Shown here: positions 13,401-25,600 of the stretch, in pieces
How the letters are laid out: each line of letters begins with the position of its first letter
Numbering within the stretch: position 1 is the first letter of the stretch
Assembly (NCBI RefSeq): GCF_021018805.1
Contig: NC_086283.1
Span: 7,577,162 to 7,641,161, forward strand
Direction: 5' to 3'
DNA from: Prinia subflava
Taxonomy: Eukaryota > Chordata > Aves > Passeriformes > Cisticolidae
Length of the DNA: 64,000 nucleotides
Position numbers and translations under genes: made by a program
Notes under the pieces: model-generated
Told to the model about the DNA's origin: nothing
Databases searched by the model: none
The model's input: the letters and a program-made list of their open reading frames with translations, nothing else

Positions 13401-14285
13401 GAACTCTGTGATCACTCTTGCCAGTAAATCATTTTGTTTAAGGTGTGTGCTTTTGTGTATATATGCATCTACATACACTGACAGGCACTGTATATCTATA
13501 TACACAAGGACAGCTGCAATTCAATATTTAGATGTTGAAACTATGTCCCTTATTAAAGATAAAATTTTAGGCTCCTTGAGCTCTGATGTTAGCAGCTACA
13601 TCTAATTTGCAAGTTCATCAGGTAGCACAACTGTTTAAATATAAAATTACTAATAAAAATGTAAAAACTGGTCTATAGTAGGATACATGGGAGTTAATGG
13701 TGTTAAGTAGTATTTTCGGGTCATAAGATATTCATACCCGCACTGCGTAAAAAAGTCAGACTCACTTCCAGCTGTACCAGTCACACAAAGGCCTTACCTT
13801 CATTAGCAAAAATAATGCAACAAACTACTTCCCACAGTTGTGTTATTTTTTTATACACCTCAATACGCCAATATCATGCCTTTACATTTTCGCATGTTTT
13901 TGCCCTTACGCACTCCAGAGCTCTGAAGATGAGACTTTTGGATGCTTCTGTGGATGAGTGACAGTAATGAAAGTGTTACTGTGGTCTTTGGCACCTCTAT
14001 CTCCTTAATACAGCAAAGTCCTGCTCCAATTTTTCTTTAATAAAAAAGTCCATCAGTGGTGCATTTCATTAGCACTGAAGAGTAGAATAGCTCTGAACAG
14101 CCTGACAAGAGGAAAACATTTGAAATGCAATATATGTGTCTACAATTGTCTATCCATCAATTGCACAGAAGCTTGGTCCATTTCTTCTGTTACAGTCTTC
14201 TTAGGGAGCTTTGGTTACAGCATTAATGTTTTGGTAAAAAAATCAAAAATGAAAAAAAACAGAGCAGATGCTTTCCTTCTTTTCT

Positions 14286-14489
14286 TCAGGTAGATTTTTC
14301 ATTGTCTTCTCCTGTCTTCTGAACGCGTGAATACTTTTTGCATGAAGATTTGAAGCAGCTGGGAGGCCAAGATATCGGCCATGAAAAACTGCAAGGAACA
14401 GAGCCTTGCACATTCTTCTCGAAGAAATAAAATATTGGATACCACCATGCTCGAGAGAGAAAATTCGTCTGTGAAGACACCTTTAACGT
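14286..14489 (-). CDS. SGMS2: SGMS2 last coding exon
   Basis: 204 bases including the TGA at 14288-14286; residues 299-365. The acceptor is CAAACAG before 14489. It encodes the cytosolic C-terminal tail, which in human carries palmitoylated cysteines that direct plasma-membrane targeting. Here VPCSFSW has Ser at the second of these positions. The protein ends GEDNEKST, as in human. Confidence 0.97.
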   Translation of the reverse strand, partial: TLKVSSQTNFLSRAWWYPIFYFFEKNVQGSVPCSFSWPISWPPSCFKSSCKKYSRVQKTGEDNEKST

Positions 14490-17400
14490 CTGTTTGGCAC
14501 GAGCATGTAAAGAGGAAAAGGCAACTGTCAGTTTAAAGGCTTATAATCAGTTACAATTAATCAAGACAACAGCAAAAATGCAATGCATTTGCATGCATTT
14601 CTGCAAATACAGTGAGTATTTGGCCTAGAAAACACAGAATTGAGATAGACATTACAGTCAAAATGCATACTACAAACAGAGCAACCTTACCACAATGGAA
14701 TGCTTTGTTGCTGTGCAACATTTAGGGCAACAAGCACTCAAACCTTTTTCAATATGAGTGCTTTCAGGCACATTGTGTTTCCACTGATGAGTAATAGTTG
14801 AGAATTAGATTAAATGGGAGCTATGCTTCTACTTGCAAGTGTTACTGAAACAACAGCAGCAGCAACCCTCTGAACAATGTACCTTTAATGACATTTACAC
14901 AAGAATTGTCACCAGAATTGTAGGACTGTCTAGGTAATTTCAGTTGACCAGAAGTTTTATTACTCAACTATGCTTATTCATAAGCTGAGACAAAGAAGGG
15001 CTAATTCTATACATCAACTACAGCATTAAAACCTCAAAAAGTATTTTTAAGACAAATTAATGTTATTTACTTAAATAACAAGTGAAACTCCTTGCCCATT
15101 ATGTTTAAACTTCAATACGGAACATCTATTTTTATTCTACTAAATTTAAGAACTAACTTCCACCTGTAGGCAACTTTAACAAATGCAGGCTACACGTTGA
15201 TTGTGAAGGTATTTGCCACTCACCTTTTCATTAGCCATTGAGTGGTACCACCAGAAGAGCCGCGTAGTGATATAGTAGGCAATGATGACATCTACAGTAT
15301 AGTGTTCATGAGCAACCAGGATGCAAATGATGCCAGCAGCACTCATCAGCCAGCAGATTAAGTGATACCACCAGAAATGACGTGGTGAATCTGTGAGATA
15401 TCGAGGTGACAGGGAAAAAACACAGCAAAAAGCCATCTCTTATTCCAACAATCCACAAAAGGAAGGGGAAAATATTAAAAAAAATTAATTTAAGGCTACT
15501 AAATTTGAAAAATATAACTCATATCACACTGGTACAGACCCCCTGCTTTGATTTGTATGAATCTACATAATGAATTATGCAACCTTACTGAGGTGTTCTT
15601 TTCAAAATGAGCACAAGATGGGTTAGTTAGACAATACTGCCACCCATTTTCTAGTCAAATTAAGTTTTCCAGTTAAATAATTTCTAGAATTTGGGGTGCA
15701 GAGAAAGAGACAAAATTGAGGTAAAATATACACTGAAGTTAAATAACCAAAGTGTATTTAATCTTTTCTTTTCACAGTCTATATTTGAGTAAACTTAAGT
15801 CTCTAGAATTGATACAACCTGAGCAGAGATCACAAATTAAACAGAAAAAGATACTTATTTTAATTCTTAGGTTTTAATTAATTTGCAGGAAGCCTCAGTT
15901 CTGTGAAACAAAATACACTGTATAGAAAAGGAGAGTATGTGAATTTATCCTTTAATGAAAGATTTAACACATGGGAGTGAAGCTATTCAAAATGCATTTC
16001 AGCCACTTCAGTAGAAAAGTTCTCCTGTGTTTCTTTCCCCATTGAAAAATGCCCTGAGTGTCACAATGACCATTCATAACTTCTGACAGGCTAACTGGCT
16101 TCATTTCACACACAGTGGGAGGTTTTGGCACCTCTTGCCTTGTGGGGTAATGGTCAGCCATTACTTCCACACAATACAAGCAAAAAGGTTACTGATCTCA
16201 GTAGACTCTCAGAAGCCTGTGCAAAATAATAACTGTAGGGTCACTTTTTGGTGCAAGTGTCAAAACAATGAATTCTTAAACTCTCCGCAAAACACTGCAG
16301 AGAGATCTTCACCTACTGGTTTTTTGGTTTGTTTTTTTTTAGATAAGAAGCCAAGTAATCTCAATAAGTTGATGAAAACAGCATTGAGCAAGACAGACAT
16401 ACCAAGGCTAAAAATATGAAAAACTATTCTGGTGAAAAATGTGGTGTGCAGAGAATAAATGAAAAAATGGTAGAGTATGAAAGAAAGAGAAGAGCAGAGC
16501 AAAAACTCCACTAAACCAGACATAACCTCAGAATGCATCTTACACCAAAGACATGATACCAAAAGAGCAAAAAACACTGCCACAAGCAGCCTCTAATTCA
16601 GTGCAATTATATGGGAGGTAAAAAAAGGAAAGCTATGCATTTCTCACTTATAAAGCACAATTTCAGTGAAATATATGCCTAACAATTAGGCAGCAGTCAA
16701 AGAGCTAATTACAAAAATTTGTAGGATAAAATTACTCCAATCCCTTATAGTATAAAGTACAGGAGACACTAGCCCAGAAAATATTGGATCGTCTTCATCT
16801 TTCCTGGTACAACTGACTACCTGAATAGCATTAAAATACAATGTAACAGATTAAAACAAGGCAAGCTAACTCTGTTATTAGCATGTTTTCCTAATATTGC
16901 TCTGGTAATTTTGGTAAGTTACAAATGCCATTCCCCCAGTAATAGTCACATTACAGGAAAAATCTAGGCCTAAGAATCATCAGACTATCATCAGCATCTT
17001 AAATCACTGTTCAAAGAACATCTCCAATATGAGATTTGGAGTCTATCACATTCAAGAGGCCCTTTTACATTGTGGGGTTTTTAAGACAGAATGCAACATT
17101 GCAGCACCTCGTTCCCTCAGCATTTTAATAAAAGCAAGGCATCAAACTAATGCTGGCTAGTCTTAGTTTTGTTTCAGTGAGAATTACTCATTCCCATGAG
17201 CCAAGCTAGCATTTGCCTGCTTTGGGATACAACAACAGGAGGGAAGATTCCAACTCCAAACGTGAACTAAGAAGGGAACTCCCCACTATGTATTCATGAG
17301 TGGCCAAGCTCCTAGGATAGAAGCACTGCTCACCATATATTAGATTTAGAAGTCAGTCCTAAGTTCTCTAACACTTCAATAGATACTCTGGGTGAAGCAC

Positions 17401-20400
17401 AGAAGATTTTTTCCTCCCATGCCCCAGAGCAATATAAAGCCAGGGAGAAAACCATCACTGCATCTTCTGCATGTTTGCCAAATTCTTATCAACTACAAGA
17501 AGCATTAAGTAGGAGACTTGAGCACAAGACATCCAAAGAGCATGAATTAACTTCCATTGCTGGCAGTAACTAATGTACAGCACACTTGAGAAAAGTAACT
17601 TTGCTTCTGGCTGCAGTATAAGTGTGAAATGATGCTGAGTTCAAGCCACAAAATTCCCTACAACCACCTGCAGCTAACCTGCACAGAGCTAATGTGCACA
17701 ATTACTACAGCATGTTTAATCCAAAATTTAAATAACCTGTCAAGAAATGATGAAAAGCTATCTTGTTTCAGTCAAGTATTAAACACTTACATAAAGATAG
17801 AGGTGACACGTTTAGCCACATTAGCCCTCAATTAAAGCCCACACCACTTAGTAGTCAGCCTTACCACAATCCCTAAGCAGGTGATGGAACAGCTCACCCC
17901 TGAGACCGTCACTAAGCATGTGGAAGACAAGGTGATCAGAAGTAGTTAGCATGGATTCAACATAGGGAAGTTATGCTTAACCAGCCTGATTGCCTTTACA
18001 ATGTGGTAAACTGGCTGGATAGATAACAGGAGACAATGGGATATTGTCTATGTGAACTTCAAGCAAGACTTCTGACACTGTCTCCCATAATATCCTCACA
18101 GGCAAGGCTGAACAACTGGTGAGGGTGGTCTAAGAACTGGCTGAATGGCAGGGGCTTGGAGAGTTTGTAATCAGTGGCACAGTCCAGTTTAACCCAAAGG
18201 TTCATACTGGGCCCAGTACTGTTTAACTTATTCATCAACAACTTAGATGAAGTGATAGAATTCATCCTCAGCAGGTATGCTGAGGATACAAAGCTCAGAG
18301 GAGTGGTGCTGTGCTGCCCTTCAGAAGACGACACACACTGAAGGGATGGGCAGAGCAAAACCTTTTAAAACTCAGCAAGGGCAAATTCAGGGTCCTGCAC
18401 TCAGGAATGAAGAACCTGGTGCACCACTACAGGATGGAGGCCAACCTGCTGGAAAGCAGCTCCTCTGAGAAGTACCTGGGGGTCCTGGTGGCCAAGCTCT
18501 CACGAGCAGTGCCCTCATGGCCAAGAATGACAGAGTAGCCTGGGGTGTATTCGCAAGATCATTGCCAGCAGGCTGATGGAGCTAGTCCTGACTCTCTATT
18601 CAGCCTGGTGAGGCACATCTGGAGTTCCAGTCTCCCTAGTACAAGACAGATGTGGAGCAATTCCAGTGGAGGGCTATGATGATGATTAGGAAACTGGAGC
18701 ATCTCTCTTATGAGGAACGATAGGAAAACAGGCCTACTTAAACTGGAGAAGTGTGAGAGGAAACTTCATCAATGTGTCTAAATATCTGAACAAAAGGTGT
18801 CAAGAGGACAAAACCAGGCCCTTCTCATTGGTGCCAAGCAACAGGACAAGAGGCATCAAAAGCAGGAAATGATGCACAGGAAGTTCTACCTAAATGCAGG
18901 GAGAACATTTTTACTGTTCAGGTGACCAAGCACTGGAACAGACTGCCTGCCCAGAGAGGGAGTCCCAGTGAAGTCTCCCTCACTGGGAACATTCAAGAAC
19001 TGTCTGGGTACAATCTTGTGCAATGTGCTCTACAGAACTCTGCCTGAGCAGAACAGTTGGGCTAGATAACCTATGCTGGTCCCTTCCAACCTTAATCATT
19101 TTATGATTTTACTACAGCCCCAGTTCCTTTCCACTCAATTTGTGTTTCTAACCCTTATAAATATAAGTGATTAGTAACTTTTGGAGGACAGTAGTTTTAC
19201 ATGTACTTTTGTAATTTGTTTTCCCAGTACAACAAATATGAACAACAAAGTGCATAGAAATACAATCACTTACACTCTTTGATGAACAGATAGACCAGTG
19301 TTAATACTACAGTGTGTCCACTAAACAGGAAGTCTCCACACAGGATGTGTGATCCAGTTATGGATAGACCACCACCAGAAATCAGTCGCAGGATCCTCTG
19401 AACCTTTGCCTGAGAGTCTCCGTTCAACTAGAACACCAGAAAAGTATAAAATAAGTTTTAAGATACACCTTAATTGACTCAAGTAAACTTCTTGCCCAAA
19501 TACATGTAGGAGTCAGGGACACAGGGATAGACAAATTATTTTCGCTTTCTTTGGGTTTCTTTCACATACTCTTAAACAAATAAGCATGCATTTTGAAGTT
19601 GACAGGTGATAAAGATCAGTTTAGTGACATCAGTATTCTGTCTTTGCTTTCCCAGGCTATTTTAAAATGTGTGTTGTATGAGAATGAGATGCAGAATACA
19701 CTGAAAAGGTAAACATTCAAAATTTATAAGGTCAGATCTCTCACAACAGCAGTTAACAGAATAAATAAAACCCATTAAAAACTGGTACAACCTTGCATAC
19801 CAATTCTGTTACTCCGTTCAGAGCTGACCAGTGTTTCTACTGAGTAAAAACCTCTAACTTGCTTAATTTTAGATTTAGCTACAAACTCAGTCAGGACTTA
19901 ATTCACATTTGGAGGATGTACATTTTTAAAGCATGTATTAGGACCAGCTTTTGATTTCTCATAGATACTAGGCAGTTTTATCTAGCTGTTTTAAATTCAC
20001 TCTAGGAAAAAACCCCAAGAAAAATGGATAAATGTGTTTTCCATAATCAGAAAAATATTCACATATGACAAAAGAAATCCAGAAGAATTATCACCAAGCA
20101 TTTTTCCAGGGTTCAAGTAATTCATACTGGTTTAATGCTACCAAAATGCACTTTCAGCAGAGACATTTGCATTTTTCTTTGACTACCTCTTATCACTCCT
20201 CAATACACAGTCCACTACATAGTCATTCCCAAAGCTATTAGAACAAAACCATTAAATCTGTACAATAATGGCAGTTAAATAAAGCATTTTCAAATAGACA
20301 CAATGCATAAGAGAAGTAATTCATCCACTATATCGCCACATTGTCTCAATGTGGAAGACAGCAGCCATGATGCTGTAACTCAAGACTGGAAATGTTATCC

Positions 20401-22453
20401 AAGAGGTGACAAATTTATCCCCCCACTAAAGTGGTAATACTTTTTTTTCAGTACAGCAAACACAATAGAGTTTCTTACAAGGAATTTTAAGTCTACAACT
20501 TTTTATTAGTAATCTAAAGTGGGAGTAACAACTTTTATGTCACCACTTAACTCCAGAGTCATTAAATTTTTAAAATATTTTTGTAAAATTATTACCACAT
20601 TCATGTTTCTATATGTATCAGTTCATTTATGCAGATGAACTTGTTAAAGTCACATTCCTAGACATTTTGCAGGCTGGAAGCAGAGACAGCCAGCTGACTT
20701 CAAGTACTGCAATAGCTCTGGACCAAATAGTGTGAGAAACTAGGCAAAGCATGTAACAGTGTGGGTTTTTAAAGGGATACAGTAACAAGCTTGCATATTC
20801 AGCTCATGAATTACAATAATGACCTTGGGTATCCTACCATATAAGAAAAAATATTGCTACAGTATTAAGAGTGATGAGCTTGAGCCTCAGAAGCAAGTTG
20901 ATTTGATTTAGTATCAGCACGATTTCAACCTAGGCTGTTCTGAAAGGGAGCACCCAACTGCATCAACAACTTGAGGCTCTGTTACCACACAGGTTTTGGT
21001 TTATCACTACCTATGTCTCTGAAGACATCAGCTGAAAGTAATTTGTGTTATTTATTAATTCCTGAAACATTATCTACAATTTGTTCTAAGGAGCCATCAG
21101 GACTGATGCAAAGACTAAGGCAAGAAGCAAGAGGCAAAGACTCTTACCTTTGGTGCACACTGAAAATGCATTCCAGGCACAGGTAAGGTGGTAACGTACA
21201 TGGTAATACAGCGGTACAGATACAAAGTTCCTATTATAAAGAAGAACCTGCGTCCCACTATTGATCTGAAAGTAAGGAAAAGGGAAACAGATTGAGTGCA
21301 AAGTTTACATGCAGGATATTCAACAGCTACAGAGCTCTGGCTTCATTAGCTAGCTAAATCCTCAGAATGAAAGAGCAGCTCCACACCAGCTCTTCACCAT
21401 ACACTCCTCTGAATCAAACATTAAAACATCCCTCTTCAGCTTTTAGTCTTGTTAGCTCCTTATAGTGTGAAGCTCCCACCAATTTAACATTGCATCAGTC
21501 TAACCTAGAGGTGCAGTCAGGCAGTTTACCTCAACTCAGCGACCTTTTCTTTTCAGTCTCATACTATAACCACACTCTCGACTTAAATATAGTTAAGGCA
21601 AACAAAGACACAAAAGAAAACTTCTATTTAGCTGCAGAGGACAGTGGGCTCTCCCTCAAATTTGGATGAGATTTTCTTACATCATTATGATTTCCTCAGT
21701 TTAAACATCCCCAGGTCAGTAAGCACACTTTGAAAAGCCCAATCTCAAAATAAATTTGACTAGTGCAACATCGGTGTCAGATATTCATAATTGAAAAACA
21801 TTATTCAATAATCAGAAAACCTGTATTTCCATATCTGGCACAGACACTAGAACATTTTGTAAACAAGCCATCCCTTTGTTATTTTCCTGCCAGCCCTATT
21901 CTACAATCTTGTCACAGATTTTACTGTACGATTTCTTCTACCCAAAGTGAGCAATATAAACATACAGCAGAGAAGAAAAAAATATATTGGTAACTTACTT
22001 GTATCTAAGAAACAACCACTGGAATATCCATAATCCAAGTAGTATCATCCCATTTATTTCTGATACAGAAAAAGCCCATTGCACACGATCAATGTAATCA
22101 AAAAATTTGTCAGGCAAGGGAGGGCTTAGCTCCTTTGGAGGTACTCTCTCATGGACCACAGTGATCATGACAGTTGTTAAAATCAAGTTGAAGAGAGCAT
22201 AGACAAAGGCAATGCCTGTTTTCCACCATTCCAGAGGGAATTTGTTCCTAGATTCAGCAGGCATAGCAATTTGGACATAGTCAGGATACTTCTTTGCTGT
22301 TTTTCGCAAGCCGTTAGACAAGCCCTTTGGTTTGCTAGTGCCACTTTTGTTTTCTTCACTGACTGAGAGAGTTGATCGTGAGTAGCCATTAGAAGTCTCA
22401 CTTGGCTGACCCTCCATATGCTCCTCAAGCTTTGCTGTCTCAATGGTATTCAT
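14286..22453 (-). CDS. SGMS2: Sphingomyelin synthase 2, complete coding region (5 exons)
   Basis: SGMS2 moves phosphocholine from phosphatidylcholine to ceramide, giving sphingomyelin and diacylglycerol; in mammals it works at plasma membrane and Golgi. Spliced exons are 22453-21999, 21265-21148, 19427-19274, 15390-15224 and 14489-14286 (455+118+154+167+204 = 1098 bases, 365 codons plus TGA), the same length as human SGMS2. The N-terminal cytosolic part (1-78) lacks the SAM domain of SGMS1 and holds SRNKFPLEWWKT before the first membrane helix. VHERVPPKELSPPLPDKFFD lies in the first extracytoplasmic loop. The catalytic HHD residues are present: His229 in CGDFLFSGHT, and His272 and Asp276 in AHEHYTVD. 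Six membrane spans are expected from the family. Ile62-Ala-Met-Pro65, the ER-exit motif hit in human bone disease, is intact. The C-terminal tail has Cys331, Cys343 and Cys348, but position 332 is Ser. An in-frame TAG upstream supports the chosen ATG. Confidence 0.97.
14490..15223 (-). other. SGMS2: SGMS2 intron between last two coding exons
   Basis: A 734-base intron bounded by GTGAGT and CAG on the minus strand. No repeat or other feature is recognised in it. Confidence 0.9.
15224..15390 (-). CDS. SGMS2: SGMS2 coding exon 4
   Basis: 167 bases, completing Tyr243 and running to Lys298. The acceptor is TCTCACAG before 15390; the donor is AAG followed by GTGAGT. It holds SPRHFWWYHLICWL and the D4 motif AHEHYTVDVIIAYY with catalytic His272 and Asp276. 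It ends RLFWWYHSMANEK. Confidence 0.97.
15391..19273 (-). other. SGMS2: SGMS2 intron between coding exons 3 and 4
   Basis: A 3.9-kb intron bounded by GTAAGT and CAG on the minus strand. It carries an antisense CR1 copy at about 17865-19112; the rest is AT-rich with nothing recognised. Confidence 0.9.
17865..19112 (+). repeat. CR1 LINE, 3' 1.2 kb, broken reverse transcriptase
   Basis: The plus strand reads as CR1 ORF2 3' half: 'ggtgatcagaagtagttagc', 'actgtctcccata', 'gaactggctgaatggcag', 'tactgggcccagtactg', 'aggatgatgaggaaactgg'-like text, then the 3' end 'gtcccttccaacctt' followed by a degenerate tail 'atcattttatgattt'. Many stops and frame shifts break the reverse-transcriptase frame, for example at the FADD-equivalent 'atgctgaggatac'. 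It is a dead copy lying antisense to SGMS2 in its intron. The left end is approximate. Confidence 0.92.
19274..19427 (-). CDS. SGMS2: SGMS2 coding exon 3
   Basis: 154 bases, residues 192-242 plus one base. The acceptor is GTTCTAG before 19427; the donor is GAGT followed by GTAAGT. It contains the D3 motif CGDFLFSGHT with the first catalytic histidine, His229. Relative to human, two threonines after the motif are valines here (TVVLTLVYLF), a conservative membrane change. Confidence 0.97.
19428..21147 (-). other. SGMS2: SGMS2 intron between coding exons 2 and 3
   Basis: A 1.7-kb intron bounded by GTAAGA and TAG on the minus strand. No repeats or exons are recognised in it. Confidence 0.9.
21148..21265 (-). 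CDS. SGMS2: SGMS2 coding exon 2
   Basis: 118 bases, residues 152/153-191, reading SIVGRRFFFIIGTLYLYR, then CITMYVTTLPVPGMHFQC and APK. The acceptor is CTTTCAG before 21265 and the donor is AAG followed by GTAAGA. This segment carries the second to third membrane-span region and a conserved loop. It matches human SGMS2 residue for residue by recall. Confidence 0.97.
21266..21998 (-). other. SGMS2: SGMS2 intron between coding exons 1 and 2
   Basis: A 733-base intron bounded by GTAAGT and CAG on the minus strand. Nothing else is recognised in it. Confidence 0.9.
21999..22453 (-). CDS. SGMS2: SGMS2 coding exon 1 (first coding part)
   Basis: Encodes residues 1-151 and two bases of codon 152. It begins MNTIETAKLEEHMEG (human MDIIETAKLEEHLEN) and ends WLFLRYK. 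The donor is AA followed by GTAAGT at 21998-21993. The ATG has G at -3, an adequate context. The exon continues upstream as 5'UTR to 22626. Confidence 0.97.
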
Positions 22454-22626
22454 TTCCAAGCTGTATGGCCGAAGAAGCTTTATTAGTGACCAATTTCTGG
22501 GCTCTCTGTTATTCCTCAAAGTCCAATGTTCTTGTCCCTAGATGACTTCTGTAGAACTCTAAAATGCATCCATTCTGCTTTCAAAGGAATTTGTGAAGAC
22601 AAATCTTTCTTCTACAGTTGAATCAT
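22454..22626 (-). other. SGMS2: SGMS2 5'UTR part of the first coding exon, with uORFs
   Basis: A pyrimidine-rich acceptor reading TTTTTGCAG precedes base 22626, so the leader in this exon is 173 bases and more leader exons must lie upstream. It contains three upstream ATGs out of frame with or terminated before the main ORF: ATG at 22626 (four codons then TAG at 22614-22612), ATG at 22573 (four codons then TAG at 22561-22559) and ATG at 22569 (17 codons then TGA at 22518-22516). Confidence 0.75.
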
Positions 22627-25600
22627 CTGCAAAAAGACCCCAAAACAGATACTGAGGACCTTCATAACTAGTGATGTGACAGTGAACAAAATATTCCCAA
22701 ACAGGCATTTTTAAATATTTAAATTCCATCCAAGTCTACTTACAAACACAGCCAAAATGCAAATTACTGTGAAATAATTCAAGCCAACTCCTACTTCATA
22801 AATTTTGTATCGGTTTAAGAGCTAATACCAACTTAGGCCTGGGTTTTTTTAAAGGACAAGATCCGCAGACTTTAATGATGACACCACTTGCTTTATCAGT
22901 TATCAGAATTAAGGCTAATCCATATTTGCAGCAACATTGAATTTTACTGCTTAGAGATATTCCATGCAAAATATCCTGGTTTTTGACCATAGGGTTGCTA
23001 CAGATATTAATATGGCTGTCCATGTAGATCAGACAAACATTGTCAGTTCAGGTGATGGGACAAAAAACAGAAGGGTACCACAGAATCAAATTTTGTAGGG
23101 CATAAATTAATTTAGATTCATCTAGAAAAATCTACTCAATCGATAGCTCCATTAAATTTCATTAGATCTAAATGAGTATTCCATCAAGTCAAAAATGTGT
23201 TTATATAGCCACCATAATACCCACTAAATGTCTTACATTTCAGATAACTGAGAAATATACCCCTGGATTCAGTTCTTAGTTATGGTATACCATACACAGA
23301 ACAGATGACAAATGAACTTGCATTTGTCCTTTAGCTACTTAAAAAAAAAATCTATTTAGATGGTTTTTAAACAGGAACAAATACGAAGAGTCATTATTAC
23401 TCAGGATTTATTTCAAGCTGCATTTCCTAATTCATAAAGGTTTTCTAAGCTAAAAAAAAACAGGTAAGTGCATATGTTTTACAACAAGATTTTCTACAAG
23501 GAGAAAAGAATGAAGTTCATCTCCAGCGAACAGACATCTCTCTAGTAAAAAAAGGCCATTCCCCCATCTTTAAAGGTCTGTGAAACCACTTACTTACCAT
23601 AGCTGAGATGTGTTTTTCTTACTCTGTTTACCTCCTATGGCAAAAACAGTATAATCATGTACAAATTGCTCCCCATCTACCAGTAAATTATGATTCTCTC
23701 TTATTTTAATGGTTTGTGCAAGAGAAGCTCAGCACTGCTACCCCCTCAAATCTCTGCACAGCAACACAGGCTGCCAGTTTGCCATGTTTTGCACACAATT
23801 AAGTTGTCACAATGGCAGCTAGAGCTGCCAGTCTCCCTAACCATACACCACAAGACTTGGCTTAAGAGCATGCAACTTGCTTAGAGGACAATCTAAACCG
23901 AAAAGAGCCTGGCAAGTCAAATCATTGTGTTTTGGTTCCTCAAGCCTCAACCCACCCAAAAAGAAAAGACATTTAACATGGTCAGCACATAAATCTCACT
24001 GATTTTCTGGATGCTGCTCCAACCACTGAAAAAGAGAGGAGGTAGACGTTCAGATCCCTAATATGAGATTCATACAAATAGTACTGAAATAGCCAAGAAG
24101 CATTTTCAAATTTAACTCCCAGCAGTGTTTCTGAAATCCATTGTCATTGGCTGACCTTATCTAAATTCCTGATCAGCAAGTGTATGATATCTATCCACAC
24201 ACAATATACACAAACAATAAACACCCAAGAAAACAAGTGATGACTTTTGATACTTTTTCTTCCTCTTACCAATCATATTGTCATCCCCACATCTCTAACA
24301 AAAGGGCATGATTAACCCATCAGCCAGATAACAATTTCTCTGATGCTTCCTACAACTAAAAATACCCTTTCAGAGCATCTACAGAAGCAACAGCCTTACT
24401 CAAAACTATAACAGAATAATATTTTAGCTTTTTATTAACACACACTCTTCTATTCCTTCTGTCTACTAATTTAAGCATATGACAGAATACTTTAGTGACA
24501 GTAGAGAAAAAATCTGAACCTAACTGCTTATGCTTTGGAATGCATGTACCTAACATTCATCTACCAAGTCAAGACCCCACTTCTCACCATTATGTTACAT
24601 ATAGCAGTCACTGAGGCATTAATCCGCAAAAATTGGTAAATTTTACATGATGTGCAGTTGAAACATTATTAGATTTATGCATTTACTGAGAGCAAACTAC
24701 CTTAGTTATTTCCTTCTCTTCCCCACAAATACCTAACGTAGTATGCCTAGTGACATAAGTGAAAGATTTTACCTTCAGATGTTTAATGACATCCAAGTAA
24801 GCCTTCAAGATCAAAGAGTATCTAAAGTACAGATGAACAATAACCTAAGAACCTAAAAAGGAGAGTGCTGCTCATGTTCTCATATTAACTTATTAAGCAA
24901 AACAATTATAGCTACAGCTTGCAAGAGGAAGTTGTGTTCCTTCCTGGTACTTTTAAATGGATTGTAAGGCATATTGATCTACCACTTCTGATGGCTCATC
25001 AAGATTATTTCAAGCAGAGTGCATACTGTGGCCAAAAATTTGTTTACACTGATAATTAAAGGTGCTACATATCATCTGATGAGCGATCTGTAGGAAGGCA
25101 AGTGCTTCCCTTTATAGTACCTTTTCAACCTCTTTCTACCATATTCTTAAAGAAATTAGCAATTCTATTGATGAAAAACACAGAAGTCCCCCTTGAAGCT
25201 CTCAGTCCCTTGCTGCCAATCTGACTGGCCAGCAAAGTGACAGAAACAGAGCACCAACAGCCTAATCATCCTCTGCTACTGCCTGTAAAAGGAACTCCCC
25301 AGAAGTACACAGGTTCTTCTGCCAAGTTCCTGCCCCCAGTTCAAATATCCATTCACATACCCATAAGGTGTGTGGTTCTTTTTAGCTTCATATTGTCCTT
25401 ACGATCCTTTAGATAAAATATCCATTTGATTTTTTTTTTTCAAATCTAAACCATCCCCATATCAAAACTAGAAGATGCCCACAAATTGCCTAGTAGAAGG
25501 CTTTAGAATTCTTCAGCAACCAGGCATGCTTAGATCTGGCCATCCTGCCAATACCTAGGACTGAAAAGCACACTAAATTGCTCTAAAAAAGGGAGCAACT

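Larger units (their letters stand above)
3596..14285 (-). other. SGMS2: SGMS2 3'UTR and downstream flank
   Basis: This AT-rich stretch follows the SGMS2 stop codon. It has no recognisable CR1 copy and no exon of any gene I know. The start of it (high-coordinate side) must be SGMS2 3'UTR. Minus-strand AATAAA hexamers occur at many places, for example 13323-13318, 12566-12561, 4938-4933, 3797-3792 and 3601-3596, and an ATTAAA at 14041-14036, so the polyadenylation site cannot be chosen from sequence alone. The most distal one listed, at 3601-3596, sits only about 1 kb from the CYP2U1 start. Confidence 0.5.

Noticed and set aside
22454..22519. N-terminal extension of SGMS2 by 22 residues
   Set aside because: It would need a TTG start; an in-frame TAG lies just upstream and the ATG at 22453 matches the human start.
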